64,000 bases of DNA from Thermomonas sp. (GCA_016720345.1 JADKKV010000006.1:62001-126000), one strand, 5' to 3'; positions 41,393-49,967 are shown, numbered from the stretch's first letter. The notes: generated from the letters alone by a model not told the origin. Numbers and translations: made by a program.

Positions 41393-43131
41393 GCCGCCTC
41401 CGCTGCGGCGTGCGGGGTCGTGCCCGGCTTCGCTTCGCCGAGGTAGCGTTGCCGCTTCTTCGGCCGCATGCGCTGGATGTCGACTTCGATCAGCCCGTCG
41501 ACCGCATCGCTGAAGTCCGGGTCCACCCCGAACGCGAGGAAGCGCGCGCCGCCCGGCTCGCACAATTCGGTGTACTGCTTGTAGAGCATCGGCACCTGCG
41601 CGCCGAGCGCGTCGAGGTTCGCCTTCAGCACCCGGAACGCGGTCTCTGCATCCACCGCCGCGTCCCGCGGCTGCGCGGCGCGGTAGGCGAACGGCCGCTT
41701 CGACACCACCTCGCCGGCATCGCCGCCGAAGTAATGCGCGTAGTGCGCGGCGATCTGCTCGCGCGCGGCGGGCGGCAGCGCCGCGCTGATCGAAACCGCG
41801 CCGAACAGGTAGCGCACCTTCGGATGCGCGCGCAGGTAGGCGCCGATGCCCTGCCACAGGTAGTCGATGCTGCGGCTGCCCCAGTAGTCCGGGGCAACGA
41901 AGCTGCGGCCGAGTTCCATCCCCTGCGCGATGCGGGCGATGGCGTCGTCCGCGTAGTCGAACAGCGAGGCGGTGTACAGGCCACGGATGCCGTGCGCGGC
42001 CAGTACCGGCGCACCGCGGGCGATCCGGTAGGCACCGGCGATCCTTGCGGCGCCGGCGTCCCACAGCACGATGTGTTCGTACCAGCTGTCCCACGGGTCG
42101 AGGTCGAGGCTGCGGCCGGTGCCCTCGCCCACCGCGCGGAAGGTGAGTTCGCGCAGGCGGCCGATCTCGCGCAGCAGCGGCGCGTCCGCCGCCAGGGCGC
42201 CGACCCGGATCTGCTTGCCATCGCTGGTTTCGCCCAGCGAACGCAGCCCGGCGATGCCGGCGCGCACCAGCGCCGGGTCGACCTCGGCGGCGACCGGCTC
42301 GGGACCGGCATCGCCGGGGGCTGCGGCCTGCTCGCGGCGGGTGCCAAGCGCATACAGCTCGCGGCGGATGTCGCGCAGCAGCGCCGCGCCATCGGCATCG
42401 GCCGGGATCCGCCGTGGCTGGCCGATCCGCAGCACGATCCGGCGCGCGCGGCGGGCGAACATCTCGCGCACCAGCAGCGCCGTGCCCGCCGGCTTGAACA
42501 GCGCGGAGGCGCCGTAGAACAGCGCCGAATTGCGGGCCTGGATGCGCACCGGCAGCACCGGCGCGTCGCAGCCGCGGGCGAAACGCAGGAACCCGCGCCG
42601 CCAGCGGGTATCGCGCACGCCGCGCGGGCCCAGGCGCGAGACCTCGCCGGCCGGGAACACGATCACGCACTCGTCCCGGGCCAGCGCGGCGTCGATCGCG
42701 CGCAGGCTGTCCGCGCTTGGCCGGCCGCCGAGGATGCGCACCGGCAGCAGCAGCTCGCCGATGTTGTCCAGCGCGGACAGGAAATCGTTGGCGACGATCC
42801 GCACGTCGCGCCGGACCGTGCCCACCGCATCCAGCAGCGCCAATGCATCCAGCGCGCCGCTGGGATGGTTGGCGACCACCAGCACCCGCCCCTGGGCGGG
42901 GATCCGCGCCAGCGCGGCCGGATCGACCTGGTAGCGCGCGCCGAGGAACTGCAGCGCCGCCGCGACGAAATCGAAGCCGCGCAGGCCGCGGTTGGCGGCG
43001 AGGAAGGCGTCGATCACGTCGAGCCGCGACCAGCGCCCCAGCCCGCGCACCAGCGGCCGCGCGATCACGGCGCGACGGCCGCGGAACCACTGCGGGAATC
43101 GCTGCTGCAGGCGTTGTTCAAGCTCGATCAT
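41389..43131 (-). CDS. Bifunctional GNAT N-acyltransferase / lysophospholipid acyltransferase (OlsF-like)
   Basis: 580 residues. The N-terminal half is a PlsC/OlsA-type acyltransferase with ANHPSGALD near 87-95 and FPAGEVSRLG near 190. The C-terminal half (about 300-560) is a hemolysin/OlsB-type acyl-ACP N-acyltransferase with WDSWYEHIVLWD and SIDYLWQGIGAYLR. This two-domain order matches OlsF, which makes ornithine lipids alone in Serratia. It is translationally coupled to an LpxH-like phosphoesterase. Start chosen at ATG 43131; another ATG at 43161 is possible. Substrate not proven. Confidence 0.82.
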   Translation of the reverse strand: MIELEQRLQQRFPQWFRGRRAVIARPLVRGLGRWSRLDVIDAFLAANRGLRGFDFVAAALQFLGARYQVDPAALARIPAQGRVLVVANHPSGALDALALLDAVGTVRRDVRIVANDFLSALDNIGELLLPVRILGGRPSADSLRAIDAALARDECVIVFPAGEVSRLGPRGVRDTRWRRGFLRFARGCDAPVLPVRIQARNSALFYGASALFKPAGTALLVREMFARRARRIVLRIGQPRRIPADADGAALLRDIRRELYALGTRREQAAAPGDAGPEPVAAEVDPALVRAGIAGLRSLGETSDGKQIRVGALAADAPLLREIGRLRELTFRAVGEGTGRSLDLDPWDSWYEHIVLWDAGAARIAGAYRIARGAPVLAAHGIRGLYTASLFDYADDAIARIAQGMELGRSFVAPDYWGSRSIDYLWQGIGAYLRAHPKVRYLFGAVSISAALPPAAREQIAAHYAHYFGGDAGEVVSKRPFAYRAAQPRDAAVDAETAFRVLKANLDALGAQVPMLYKQYTELCEPGGARFLAFGVDPDFSDAVDGLIEVDIQRMRPKKRQRYLGEAKPGTTPHAAAEAA

Positions 43132-43287
43132 GGCGGACGCAATGCCGGTCTTGGCGGGCATCCTGCGGGCCCGATGCGACCGCGCCATTGCCGCGAGGTT
43201 GCGGTGGCGTGACCGCCGCCGGGCATCGCGCGTGCCGCACACAGCGGGCCGCGGATGCCGCAAGATGCACGCCTGCCCGCACCCATG

Positions 43288-43293
43288 TATCAT
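43288..43293 (+). promoter_or_regulatory. Predicted -10 of metK
   Basis: TATCAT, five of six to consensus, placed so that transcription would start near 43300. No good -35 is visible. The resulting leader of about 48 bases consists largely of the hairpin at 43307-43328. Confidence 0.45.
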
Positions 43294-43306
43294 GCGCGGC
43301 CATCTT

Positions 43307-43328
43307 TTCATCCAGATTGAAGGATGAA
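43307..43328 (+). promoter_or_regulatory. Inverted repeat in the metK leader
   Basis: TTCATCC, 8-base spacer, GGATGAA: a perfect 7-bp stem ending nine bases before the AGGAG ribosome site, followed by TCATTTTCT. Could be an RNA hairpin controlling translation, an attenuator or a DNA operator. It does not match a SAM riboswitch class that I recognise. Confidence 0.5.
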
Positions 43329-43347
43329 TCATTTTCTAGGAGCCCCG

Positions 43348-44580
43348 ATGTCCAGCTACCTGTTCACCTCCGAATCGGTGTCCGAAGGCCACCCGGACAA
43401 GCTTGCCGACCAGATCTCCGACGCCGTGCTGGACGCGATCCTGGCCCAGGACAAGCGTGCCCGCGTCGCCTGCGAAACCATGGTCAAGACCGGCGCCGCG
43501 ATCGTCGCGGGCGAGGTGACCACCGACGCCTGGGTCGACATCGAGGCGCTGGCGCGCAAGGTGATCAACGACATCGGCTACGACAATTCCAAGGTCGGCT
43601 TCGACGGCCACACCTGCGCCATCATCAACATGCTGGGCAAGCAGTCGCCGGACATCGCCGCCGGCGTGGACGGCAGCAAGAAGAAGCAGAAGAAGCCGGA
43701 GGAACAGGGCGCCGGCGACCAGGGCCTGATGTTCGGCTACGCCTGCAACGAGGCGCCGGAATTCATGCCCGCGCCGATCTACTACAGCCACCGCCTTGTC
43801 GAGCAGCAGGCCAAGGTGCGCAAGAACGGCAAGCTGAAGTGGCTGCGCCCGGACGCGAAGTCGCAGGTCACCCTGCGCTACAGCGAGGCCGGCCACCAGA
43901 TCGAGGGCCTGGACGCGGTGGTGCTGTCCACCCAGCACGACCCCGAGGTCAAGCACAAGGACCTGGTGGAGGCGGTGCGCGAGCACATCCTCAAGCCGGT
44001 GCTGCCGAAGAAGTGGATGGACGCGCTGGCGAAGAACAAGGTCCACATCAACCCGACCGGCATCTTCGTGATCGGCGGCCCGGTCGGCGACTGCGGCCTG
44101 ACCGGCCGCAAGATCATCGTCGACACCTACGGCGGCATGGCCCGCCACGGCGGCGGCGCGTTCTCCGGCAAGGATCCGTCCAAGGTCGACCGTTCGGCCG
44201 CCTACGCCGCCCGCTACGTGGCCAAGAACATCGTCGCCGCCGGCCTGGCCGACAAGTGCGAGGTGCAGGTCAGCTACGCGATCGGCGTCGCCGAGCCCAC
44301 CAGCATCTCGGTCACCACCTTCGGCACCGGCAAGATCGCGGACGCGGAGATCGAGAAGCTGATCCGCGCGCACTTCGACCTGCGCCCGTACGGCATCGTC
44401 AAGATGCTCGACCTGATCCACCCGATCTACCAGCAGACCGCGGCCTACGGCCACTTCGGCCGCAAGCCGAAGGACGTCAGCTACACCGACGGCGCCGGCA
44501 ACAAGCAGACCGCGACCGCGTTCAGCTGGGAAAAGACCGACAAGGCCGACGATCTGCGCAAGGCGGCGAAGCTGAAGTAA
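43348..44580 (+). CDS. metK: S-adenosylmethionine synthetase
   Basis: Makes SAM from methionine and ATP. 410 residues from ATG 43348 with an AGGAG site. Hallmarks: [21 protein letters not shown], the SAM-synthetase signature [13 protein letters not shown] and GGGAFSGKD. An insertion [14 protein letters not shown] at about 112-127, rich in Lys and Glu, lies before the conserved GDQG motif; insertions here occur in related genomes. Terminator directly downstream. The upstream in-frame ATG at 43324 lacks a ribosome site. Confidence 0.98.
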   Translation: MSSYLFTSESVSEGHPDKLADQISDAVLDAILAQDKRARVACETMVKTGAAIVAGEVTTDAWVDIEALARKVINDIGYDNSKVGFDGHTCAIINMLGKQSPDIAAGVDGSKKKQKKPEEQGAGDQGLMFGYACNEAPEFMPAPIYYSHRLVEQQAKVRKNGKLKWLRPDAKSQVTLRYSEAGHQIEGLDAVVLSTQHDPEVKHKDLVEAVREHILKPVLPKKWMDALAKNKVHINPTGIFVIGGPVGDCGLTGRKIIVDTYGGMARHGGGAFSGKDPSKVDRSAAYAARYVAKNIVAAGLADKCEVQVSYAIGVAEPTSISVTTFGTGKIADAEIEKLIRAHFDLRPYGIVKMLDLIHPIYQQTAAYGHFGRKPKDVSYTDGAGNKQTATAFSWEKTDKADDLRKAAKLK

Positions 44581-44621
44581 CCCGCGCGCCTCCTGCCTGC
44601 CAGGGTGCGACGCAGTCCCGG

Positions 44622-44652
44622 ACGGGCCGCCCTTGGCGGCCCGTTTCCTTTT
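44622..44652 (+). terminator. Rho-independent terminator of metK
   Basis: Perfect 10-bp stem ACGGGCCGCC / GGCGGCCCGT with a 3-base loop, followed by TTCCTTTT, 42 bases after the metK stop. Confidence 0.9.
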
Positions 44653-44696
44653 CGATGCGTGCCTTGCGCGCCGCCACACCCGCAACAGGATCGACG

Positions 44697-46307
44697 TTGA
44701 ACGACAGCCACCCCAACCCCGCTTCCGCACCCGCCGACACGCAAGCGCCCGACGAGCGCCTGCGCCAGGCGCTGGCATTGCTGGAAGCGATCGCCGCCGA
44801 CCGCACCGTGCTCGATGGCTGCCCGGAGGACCAACGCGCGCGCCTGCACCGGGCCATCGCGGCGATCTACCACCCGGAACCCAAGCTGCGCCGGCAGAAG
44901 ACCAAGGAACGCGAACGCGAACGCAACGCCGAAGCCATCCGCCGCGCCGATGCCCTGCTCGACAGCACCGGCATCCGCGAACTGCGGCGAAAGCCGGTGT
45001 TCACCACGCCGAACTATTTCCCACCGCAGGGCTTCGACGCGCTCGGCAATCCTCAATCCACGAACGCCGACGGCACCACGCAGGCGGGCGACGCATCGCG
45101 CGAGTCGGGCGAACTGCTGCACTGCTACGTGTGCAAGCAGAAGTACACGCGGGTCCATCACTTCTACGACCAGCTGTGCCCCGCCTGCGCGGACTTCAAC
45201 TTCGCCAAGCGCACCGAGCTGGCCGACCTGACCGGCCGGGTCGCGCTGCTGACCGGGGGTCGGGTCAAGATCGGCTACCAGGCCGGCCTCAAGCTGCTGC
45301 GCGCGGGCGCGCGGCTGATCGTCACCACCCGCTTCCCGCGCGACTCCGCCGCGCGCTACGCGCAGGAGCCCGACTTCGGCGAATGGGGCCACCGGCTGGA
45401 AGTGTTCGGCCTGGACCTGCGCCACACGCCCAGCGTCGAGGCCTTCTGCACGGAACTTGCGGCCAAGCTGCCGCGCCTGGACTTCATCATCAACAACGCC
45501 TGCCAGACGGTGCGCCGCCCGCCGGGGTTCTACGCGCACATGATGGCGGCGGAAACCGCGGCGCTGCGCGACACCCCCGAGCATGTGCGCAACCTGCTCG
45601 GCAGCTACGAGGGCCTGCGCAGTTACACCATGTTGCCGGAGGGCGACGCCGCGTCGCTGCAGGTGGCGATCGGCAGCGAGCGGCTGGCCGAAGCGGCCGG
45701 CCTGACCCGCCCGGCCGAACTCTCGCAGGTACCGCTACTGGCCGAGGAACTGCTGGGCCAGGAGCACCTGTTCCCCGAGGGCCGGCTGGACCAGGACCTG
45801 CAGCAGGTCGACCTGCGCGGCCGCAATTCGTGGCGCCTGCTGATGCACGAGGTGCCGTCGGTGGAGCTGCTGGAAACCCAGCTGGTCAACGCCATCGCGC
45901 CGTTCATCATCAACGCGCGGCTGAAGCCGCTGATGCTGCGCACCCCGGAACGCGACAAGCACATCGTCAACGTGTCGGCGGTGGAGGGCCAGTTCTACCG
46001 CAACTTCAAGACCACCCGTCACCCGCACACCAACATGGCCAAGGCCGCGTTGAACATGATGACCCGCACCGCCGCCGCGGACTACCACGGCGACGGCATC
46101 CACATGAACAGCGTCGACACCGGCTGGGTCACCGACGAGGATCCGGCCGAGATCGCGGCGCGCAAGGTGGTCGAGGAACGCTTCCATCCGCCGCTCGACA
46201 TCGTCGACGGCGCCGCCCGCATCGTCGACCCGATCATCCACGGCCTCAACACCGGTGAACACGTCTGGGGCCAGTTCCTCAAGGACTACAAGCCGACGGA
46301 TTGGTGA
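44697..46307 (+). CDS. Atypical SDR-family oxidoreductase with N-terminal zinc-ribbon-like motif
   Basis: About 536 residues. The first 135 are helical and charged, then CYVCKQKY...LCPAC forms a CxxC/CxxC zinc-ribbon-like pair, then a short-chain dehydrogenase fold: LLTGGRVKIGYQAGLKLL (cofactor loop), DFIINNACQTVRR, VNVSAVEGQFY, MAKAALNMMTRTAA. The usual catalytic Tyr of YxxxK is Thr here (TNMAK), so the chemistry may differ. Start: TTG at 44697 with AGGA six bases before; the ATG at 44655 sits two bases after the metK terminator and has no ribosome site. Function unknown. Confidence 0.75.
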   Translation: MNDSHPNPASAPADTQAPDERLRQALALLEAIAADRTVLDGCPEDQRARLHRAIAAIYHPEPKLRRQKTKERERERNAEAIRRADALLDSTGIRELRRKPVFTTPNYFPPQGFDALGNPQSTNADGTTQAGDASRESGELLHCYVCKQKYTRVHHFYDQLCPACADFNFAKRTELADLTGRVALLTGGRVKIGYQAGLKLLRAGARLIVTTRFPRDSAARYAQEPDFGEWGHRLEVFGLDLRHTPSVEAFCTELAAKLPRLDFIINNACQTVRRPPGFYAHMMAAETAALRDTPEHVRNLLGSYEGLRSYTMLPEGDAASLQVAIGSERLAEAAGLTRPAELSQVPLLAEELLGQEHLFPEGRLDQDLQQVDLRGRNSWRLLMHEVPSVELLETQLVNAIAPFIINARLKPLMLRTPERDKHIVNVSAVEGQFYRNFKTTRHPHTNMAKAALNMMTRTAAADYHGDGIHMNSVDTGWVTDEDPAEIAARKVVEERFHPPLDIVDGAARIVDPIIHGLNTGEHVWGQFLKDYKPTDW

Positions 46308-46317
46308 GGGCGGCAGC

Positions 46318-46350
46318 TTCTGCTCCCTTTCCCGTGTGCGGGAGAGGGCT
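46318..46350. repeat. Intergenic CCCTCTCCCG-type hairpin repeat, copy 1
   Basis: CCCTTTCCCG, loop TGTG, CGGGAGAGGG (10 bp, one G-T pair), followed by CTGTGGTGAGG. Lies between convergent genes. Related copies are at 48186-48228 and 48378-48416, suggesting a dispersed repeat family of the genome. Confidence 0.7.
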
Positions 46351-46370
46351 GTGGTGAGGATGCGCTTGCG

Positions 46371-47441
46371 TTACCTGCGCAACTTCATCGCCGCCTCGAA
46401 TTGCAGCACAAGCGCCCGCCGCGCCGCCGGCGCAAGCGCCAAAGAGGATCGGGCACGCTTCACCCATCCCGCGCCGCGCGCCGCCAGCTCCGTCCACGCA
46501 TCGGTCAACAGGTGCGGTGCCCGTTGCAGATGCCAGTCGATCAGCGCCAGCGCCTGCGCGATGTCCTTGCCGTGCTTGGGATGCCGCGCGCCGCGCTCGT
46601 GGGCCACGATCAGCTTGTGCAGCCCGTAACGCGCGGGGTCCGGCAGGTTGACCAGCACTGCATCGGCCCGATCCAGCAGCACCGCCTGCCCCGGGCGCTC
46701 GATCAGATAGTCGAGGAACTTGAGGGGACTGAGCGCAACCCCGAGATCCGGCGCATGCACCTCGGTCCGGCCGCCACGTCGCGGCACGGTCAGGAAGTCG
46801 ATGCGCAACTCGGGCTCGCGCTCGCTGACATACAGACTGGCCATGCCCTTGCTGCCGCCCAACGACGGCAGGAATCCATGTTCCAGCGAGGTGATCGCAT
46901 CGTGCGCATTCGCCTGCAGATCGGCGGGCAGCGCCACCGCCACATTGCCGCCCGGCCCGGCGTGGGCGAAATCCAGGTCCAGCGTGCGGGTGCCACTGCC
47001 CCACGCCACGCCCAGCTGGTTGCCCAGCGCCAGGAACGCATGCGTACCCACCAGCAAGCCACCCGCGCGGAAGAGCTGGTATTCGGACAGGCGCTTGACG
47101 ATGCGGAAATGCTTGGGCGGCGTTGCGATGCATCCCTGTGCCAGTGCCGCGCCCGCTTGCCGCGCCACCGCATCCAGCGCGGGTGCGCCCTGCGCGCGCG
47201 CGCGCTCGATTGCCGCGATCGCCGGCCCCTCCGGGCCCAGGTAGTACTCGCGCTTGCGTCCGTCCAGCTCCTTGAATGCCCAATAGGCGTAGCGCGCACC
47301 CTTGATCGTCTTGTACGCCACCGTGCCGGTGACGAAGGCCGGTGAGCGCACGGTTTCCGCGACCTGCACCAACTCGCACAGCTCGGCGTAGGCCGTCTGC
47401 GCGGCGGCGTGGAGTTCACGGTAGAGGGGGATGGCGCCCAT
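46371..47441 (-). CDS. GSU2403-family nucleotidyltransferase-fold protein
   Basis: 356 residues. N-terminal YKTIKGARYAYWAFKELDGRKREYYLGPEG is typical of this family. The nucleotidyltransferase fold follows: LVGTHAFLALGNQLG and TRTLDLDFAHAG, where Asp residues of the DxD pair would bind metal, then EPELRIDFLTVPRRGG. Members are often next to toxin-antitoxin or abortive-infection genes, but their reaction is not established. A perfect 13-bp inverted repeat lies four bases before the ATG, pointing to autoregulation. Divergent from a DUF6933 gene. Confidence 0.8.
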   Translation of the reverse strand: MGAIPLYRELHAAAQTAYAELCELVQVAETVRSPAFVTGTVAYKTIKGARYAYWAFKELDGRKREYYLGPEGPAIAAIERARAQGAPALDAVARQAGAALAQGCIATPPKHFRIVKRLSEYQLFRAGGLLVGTHAFLALGNQLGVAWGSGTRTLDLDFAHAGPGGNVAVALPADLQANAHDAITSLEHGFLPSLGGSKGMASLYVSEREPELRIDFLTVPRRGGRTEVHAPDLGVALSPLKFLDYLIERPGQAVLLDRADAVLVNLPDPARYGLHKLIVAHERGARHPKHGKDIAQALALIDWHLQRAPHLLTDAWTELAARGAGWVKRARSSLALAPAARRALVLQFEAAMKLRR

Positions 47442-47445
47442 GGGC

Positions 47446-47482
47446 GAGTTATCCCACCGGAATTGATCTGGTGGGATAACTC
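47446..47482. promoter_or_regulatory. Perfect 13-bp inverted repeat at the nucleotidyltransferase start
   Basis: GAGTTATCCCACC, 11-base spacer, GGTGGGATAACTC. It lies four bases upstream of the start codon at 47441, so a bound dimer or the RNA hairpin would block transcription or translation. Arms are perfect over 13 bases. Confidence 0.75.
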
Positions 47483-47609
47483 TCCAGCCACTATCCTGCC
47501 GGACTGGAACAAGGCGGAAGCCCGGAACGTAAGACCTGCACTACCTGTATCGCGTCATCACCGATGCCGAGTTGCACCAGGCAACCGGACAATTGCTAGG
47601 CTTCGCGCC

Positions 47610-48158
47610 GTGACCACCCTCCGCTGCTCGCAAAAACTCCTGAAACGCCTGCGCCAACCGGCCAACCTGCCGGAGCCGCCGCCGGCCGACAACCCGCTCG
47701 GCGAATGGTGCGCGGATATCGATTTCATCGACCGCATTCCCTATGCGCTGCTGATGAACGCGGCCACCGGCACCATGCTGGTCCTGCCGGCACGTGCGGC
47801 GGACCTGAAGGAACTGCATGTGATGGCCGCGCGGCAGCTGACGGGCCTGCTGGAGGTGCTCGGGATCGACGGCCCGCTGGCGCAGGCGGAACTGGACGCG
47901 TTGGCGCAGCCGTTCGCGTTCGCCCGGAACGGCAACCGGAGCCTGGTGGCGTCGATGAACCAGCGCAAATTTCAGATATGGGCGGAGTTCGCCTACAACC
48001 AGCGCACCGCGTTCGAGGCTGCACTCCGAGAACTGGAAACGCCGTTCAGCCGCAAGGAACTCGGGCGCGATTTCCACTATGCCGCCGACCTGTTGCGCAC
48101 GCGACTACGACCGTCGGCAAAGATCCTGCCGTTTGCGCTATCCAGCGCGAAGCATTGA
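47610..48158 (+). CDS. DUF6933-family protein
   Basis: 182 residues from GTG 47610. The pattern TTLRCSQKLLKRL, NPLGEWCADIDFI, LLMNAATGTMLVLPAR and NRSLVASMNQRKF follows DUF6933 proteins, small cytosolic proteins frequently found singly in defence or mobile contexts. The GTG overlaps the stop of a short upstream open frame (GTGA). Function unknown. It faces away from the GSU2403-type gene. Confidence 0.72.
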   Translation: MTTLRCSQKLLKRLRQPANLPEPPPADNPLGEWCADIDFIDRIPYALLMNAATGTMLVLPARAADLKELHVMAARQLTGLLEVLGIDGPLAQAELDALAQPFAFARNGNRSLVASMNQRKFQIWAEFAYNQRTAFEAALRELETPFSRKELGRDFHYAADLLRTRLRPSAKILPFALSSAKH

Positions 48159-48185
48159 TTTCGGCGCTGACCGGGGCAAAGAGCA

Positions 48186-48228
48186 CCCCTCCCCAGCCCT
48201 CCCCTGCTCCGCAAGGGAGGGAGCAAAG
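48186..48228. repeat. Intergenic hairpin repeat, copy 2
   Basis: CCCTCCC (48197-48203), 11-base loop, GGGAGGG (48215-48221), preceded by CCCCTCCCCAG. Lies between the DUF6933 stop and the ahcY promoter; no T tract. Confidence 0.6.
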
Positions 48229-48267
48229 CGAAACGCCTTGATTCATCCCTTCATCGCGATCTTGCGA

Positions 48268-48273
48268 TATAAT
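48268..48273 (+). promoter_or_regulatory. Predicted -10 of ahcY-metF
   Basis: Perfect TATAAT; transcription would start near 48280, just before the riboswitch aptamer. No convincing -35 with standard spacing. Confidence 0.6.
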
Positions 48274-48283
48274 GGCCGGGCCC

Positions 48284-48368
48284 TGCCGAGGGGCGCTGCA
48301 AGTCCGGCCCGCCGCAAGGCGCACTGCCCGGGATCAGGCTCGGCATGGTTTTCGACGAACGGCGCCCG
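48284..48368 (+). ncRNA. S-adenosylhomocysteine (SAH) riboswitch
   Basis: Senses SAH and raises expression of ahcY. P1 is TGCCGAG (48284-48290) with CTCGGCA (48339-48345). The conserved core GGGGCGCTGCAAG follows the 5' strand of P1 and CAGG precedes the 3' strand. GGGCGC (48291-48296) pairs with GCGCCC (48362-48367) to form the pseudoknot. Layout and core bases match the SAH riboswitch as known from Ralstonia, with ahcY directly downstream. Confidence 0.93.
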
Positions 48369-48377
48369 GTTGCCCTG

Positions 48378-48416
48378 CCCTCACCCCAGCCCTCTCGCGC
48401 TGGCGGGAGAGGGGGC
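48378..48416. repeat. Hairpin repeat, copy 3, inside the ahcY leader
   Basis: CCCTCTC (48390-48396), 10-base loop, GAGAGGG (48407-48413), preceded by CTCACCCCAG as in the family. It lies between the riboswitch and the ribosome site, where it could affect or replace the expression platform. Confidence 0.65.
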
Positions 48417-48437
48417 AAAAACAAACCGGAGCCAGAC

Positions 48438-49898
48438 ATGAGCGCACAACTGAAGCCCGCTTCTACCAAGCAATTCTCCACCGAAGGCGACTACAAGGTC
48501 GCCGACATCGCCCTGGCCGACTGGGGCCGCAAGGAACTGGACATCGCCGAGCACGAGATGCCGGGCCTGATGTCGATCCGCCGCAAGTACGCCGCCACCA
48601 CCCCGCTCACGGGCGTGCGCGTCACCGGCTCGCTGCACATGACCATCCAGACCGCGGTGCTGATCGAGACGCTGAAGGACATCGGCGCCGACGTGCGCTG
48701 GGCGTCCTGCAACATCTTCAGCACCCAGGACCACGCCGCCGCCGCGATCGCCGCCACCGGCACCCCGGTGTTCGCGTGGAAGGGCGAGACGCTGGAGGAA
48801 TACTGGGATTGCACGCTGGACGCGCTGACCTTCACCCTGGCCGACGGCACCCTGACCGGGCCGGAACTGGTGGTCGATGACGGCGGCGACGTCACCTTGC
48901 TGATCCACAAGGGCTACGAGCTGGAACAGGGCGACGACAGCTGGGTGAACTCGGCGTCGGGCAGCCACGAGGAGCAGGTGATCAAGAACCTGCTCAAGCG
49001 CGTCGCCAGCGAGCGTCCGGGCTACTGGAGCCGCGTGGTCAAGGACTGGAAGGGCGTTTCCGAGGAAACCACCACCGGCGTGCACCGCCTCTACCAGCTG
49101 GCCGAAGCCGGCAAGCTGCTGGTGCCGGCGATCAACGTCAACGATTCGGTGACGAAGTCCAAGTTCGACAACCTGTACGGCTGCCGCGAGTCGCTGGCCG
49201 ACGGCCTCAAGCGCGCGCTGGACGTGATGCTGGCCGGCAAGGTGGCGGTGGTGTGCGGCTACGGCGACGTCGGCAAGGGTTCGGCGGCGTCGCTGCGCGC
49301 CTACGGCGCCCGCGTGATCGTCACCGAGATCGACCCGATCTGCGCGCTGCAGGCGGCGATGGAAGGCTACGAAGTGACGACCCTCGAGGACACCCTCGGC
49401 CGCGCCGACATCTACGTCACCACCACCGGCAACAAGGACATCATCACCCTGGCCCACATGCAGGCGATGAAGGACCAGGCCATCGTCTGCAACATCGGCC
49501 ATTTCGACAACGAGATCCAGGTCGATGCGCTGTATGCCAGCGGCGCGGTGAAGACCAACATCAAGCCGCAGGTGGACAAGTTCACCTTCGCCAATGGCAA
49601 TGCGATCTTCCTGCTGGCCGAAGGCCGGCTGGTGAACCTGGGCTGCGCCACCGGCCATCCCAGCTTCGTGATGTCGAACTCGTTCTCCAACCAGACCCTG
49701 GCGCAGATCGACCTGTGGGCCAACAAGGACTTCTACGACCCCAGGGTCTACATCCTGCCGAAGAAGCTGGACGAGGAAGTGGCGCGCCTGCACCTGGAGA
49801 AGATCGGGGTGAAGCTGACCACGCTGACCAAGCAGCAGGCCGACTACCTCGGGGTGCACGTGGACGGCCCGTTCAAGCCGGAACACTACCGCTACTGA
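48438..49898 (+). CDS. ahcY: S-adenosylhomocysteine hydrolase
   Basis: Splits SAH into adenosine and homocysteine, removing the inhibitor of methyl transfer. 486 residues from ATG 48438 with GGAG upstream. NAD-binding [20 protein letters not shown] and the two family signatures ([17 protein letters not shown] and [13 protein letters not shown]) are intact, as are the C-terminal HYRY residues that reach the partner subunit. Controlled by the SAH riboswitch and followed by metF. Confidence 0.98.
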   Translation: MSAQLKPASTKQFSTEGDYKVADIALADWGRKELDIAEHEMPGLMSIRRKYAATTPLTGVRVTGSLHMTIQTAVLIETLKDIGADVRWASCNIFSTQDHAAAAIAATGTPVFAWKGETLEEYWDCTLDALTFTLADGTLTGPELVVDDGGDVTLLIHKGYELEQGDDSWVNSASGSHEEQVIKNLLKRVASERPGYWSRVVKDWKGVSEETTTGVHRLYQLAEAGKLLVPAINVNDSVTKSKFDNLYGCRESLADGLKRALDVMLAGKVAVVCGYGDVGKGSAASLRAYGARVIVTEIDPICALQAAMEGYEVTTLEDTLGRADIYVTTTGNKDIITLAHMQAMKDQAIVCNIGHFDNEIQVDALYASGAVKTNIKPQVDKFTFANGNAIFLLAEGRLVNLGCATGHPSFVMSNSFSNQTLAQIDLWANKDFYDPRVYILPKKLDEEVARLHLEKIGVKLTTLTKQQADYLGVHVDGPFKPEHYRY

Positions 49899-49907
49899 CC
49901 GCCCTGC

Positions 49908-49931
49908 GCGGGCGGCCCCCGGGCCGCCCGC
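49908..49931 (+). terminator. Strong hairpin between ahcY and metF
   Basis: Perfect GC-rich stem GCGGGCGGCCC / GGGCCGCCCGC with a minimal loop, ten bases after ahcY. No T tract, so it probably protects the ahcY 3' end or lets only part of transcription enter metF. Confidence 0.5.
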
Positions 49932-49967
49932 ATCGCGCCCCGCAACGACGCACCACGGAGCCCCTGC

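Noticed and set aside
44655-44697. ATG 44655 as the start of the SDR gene
   Set aside because: It lies two bases after the metK terminator without a ribosome site; TTG 44697 has AGGA at a proper distance.
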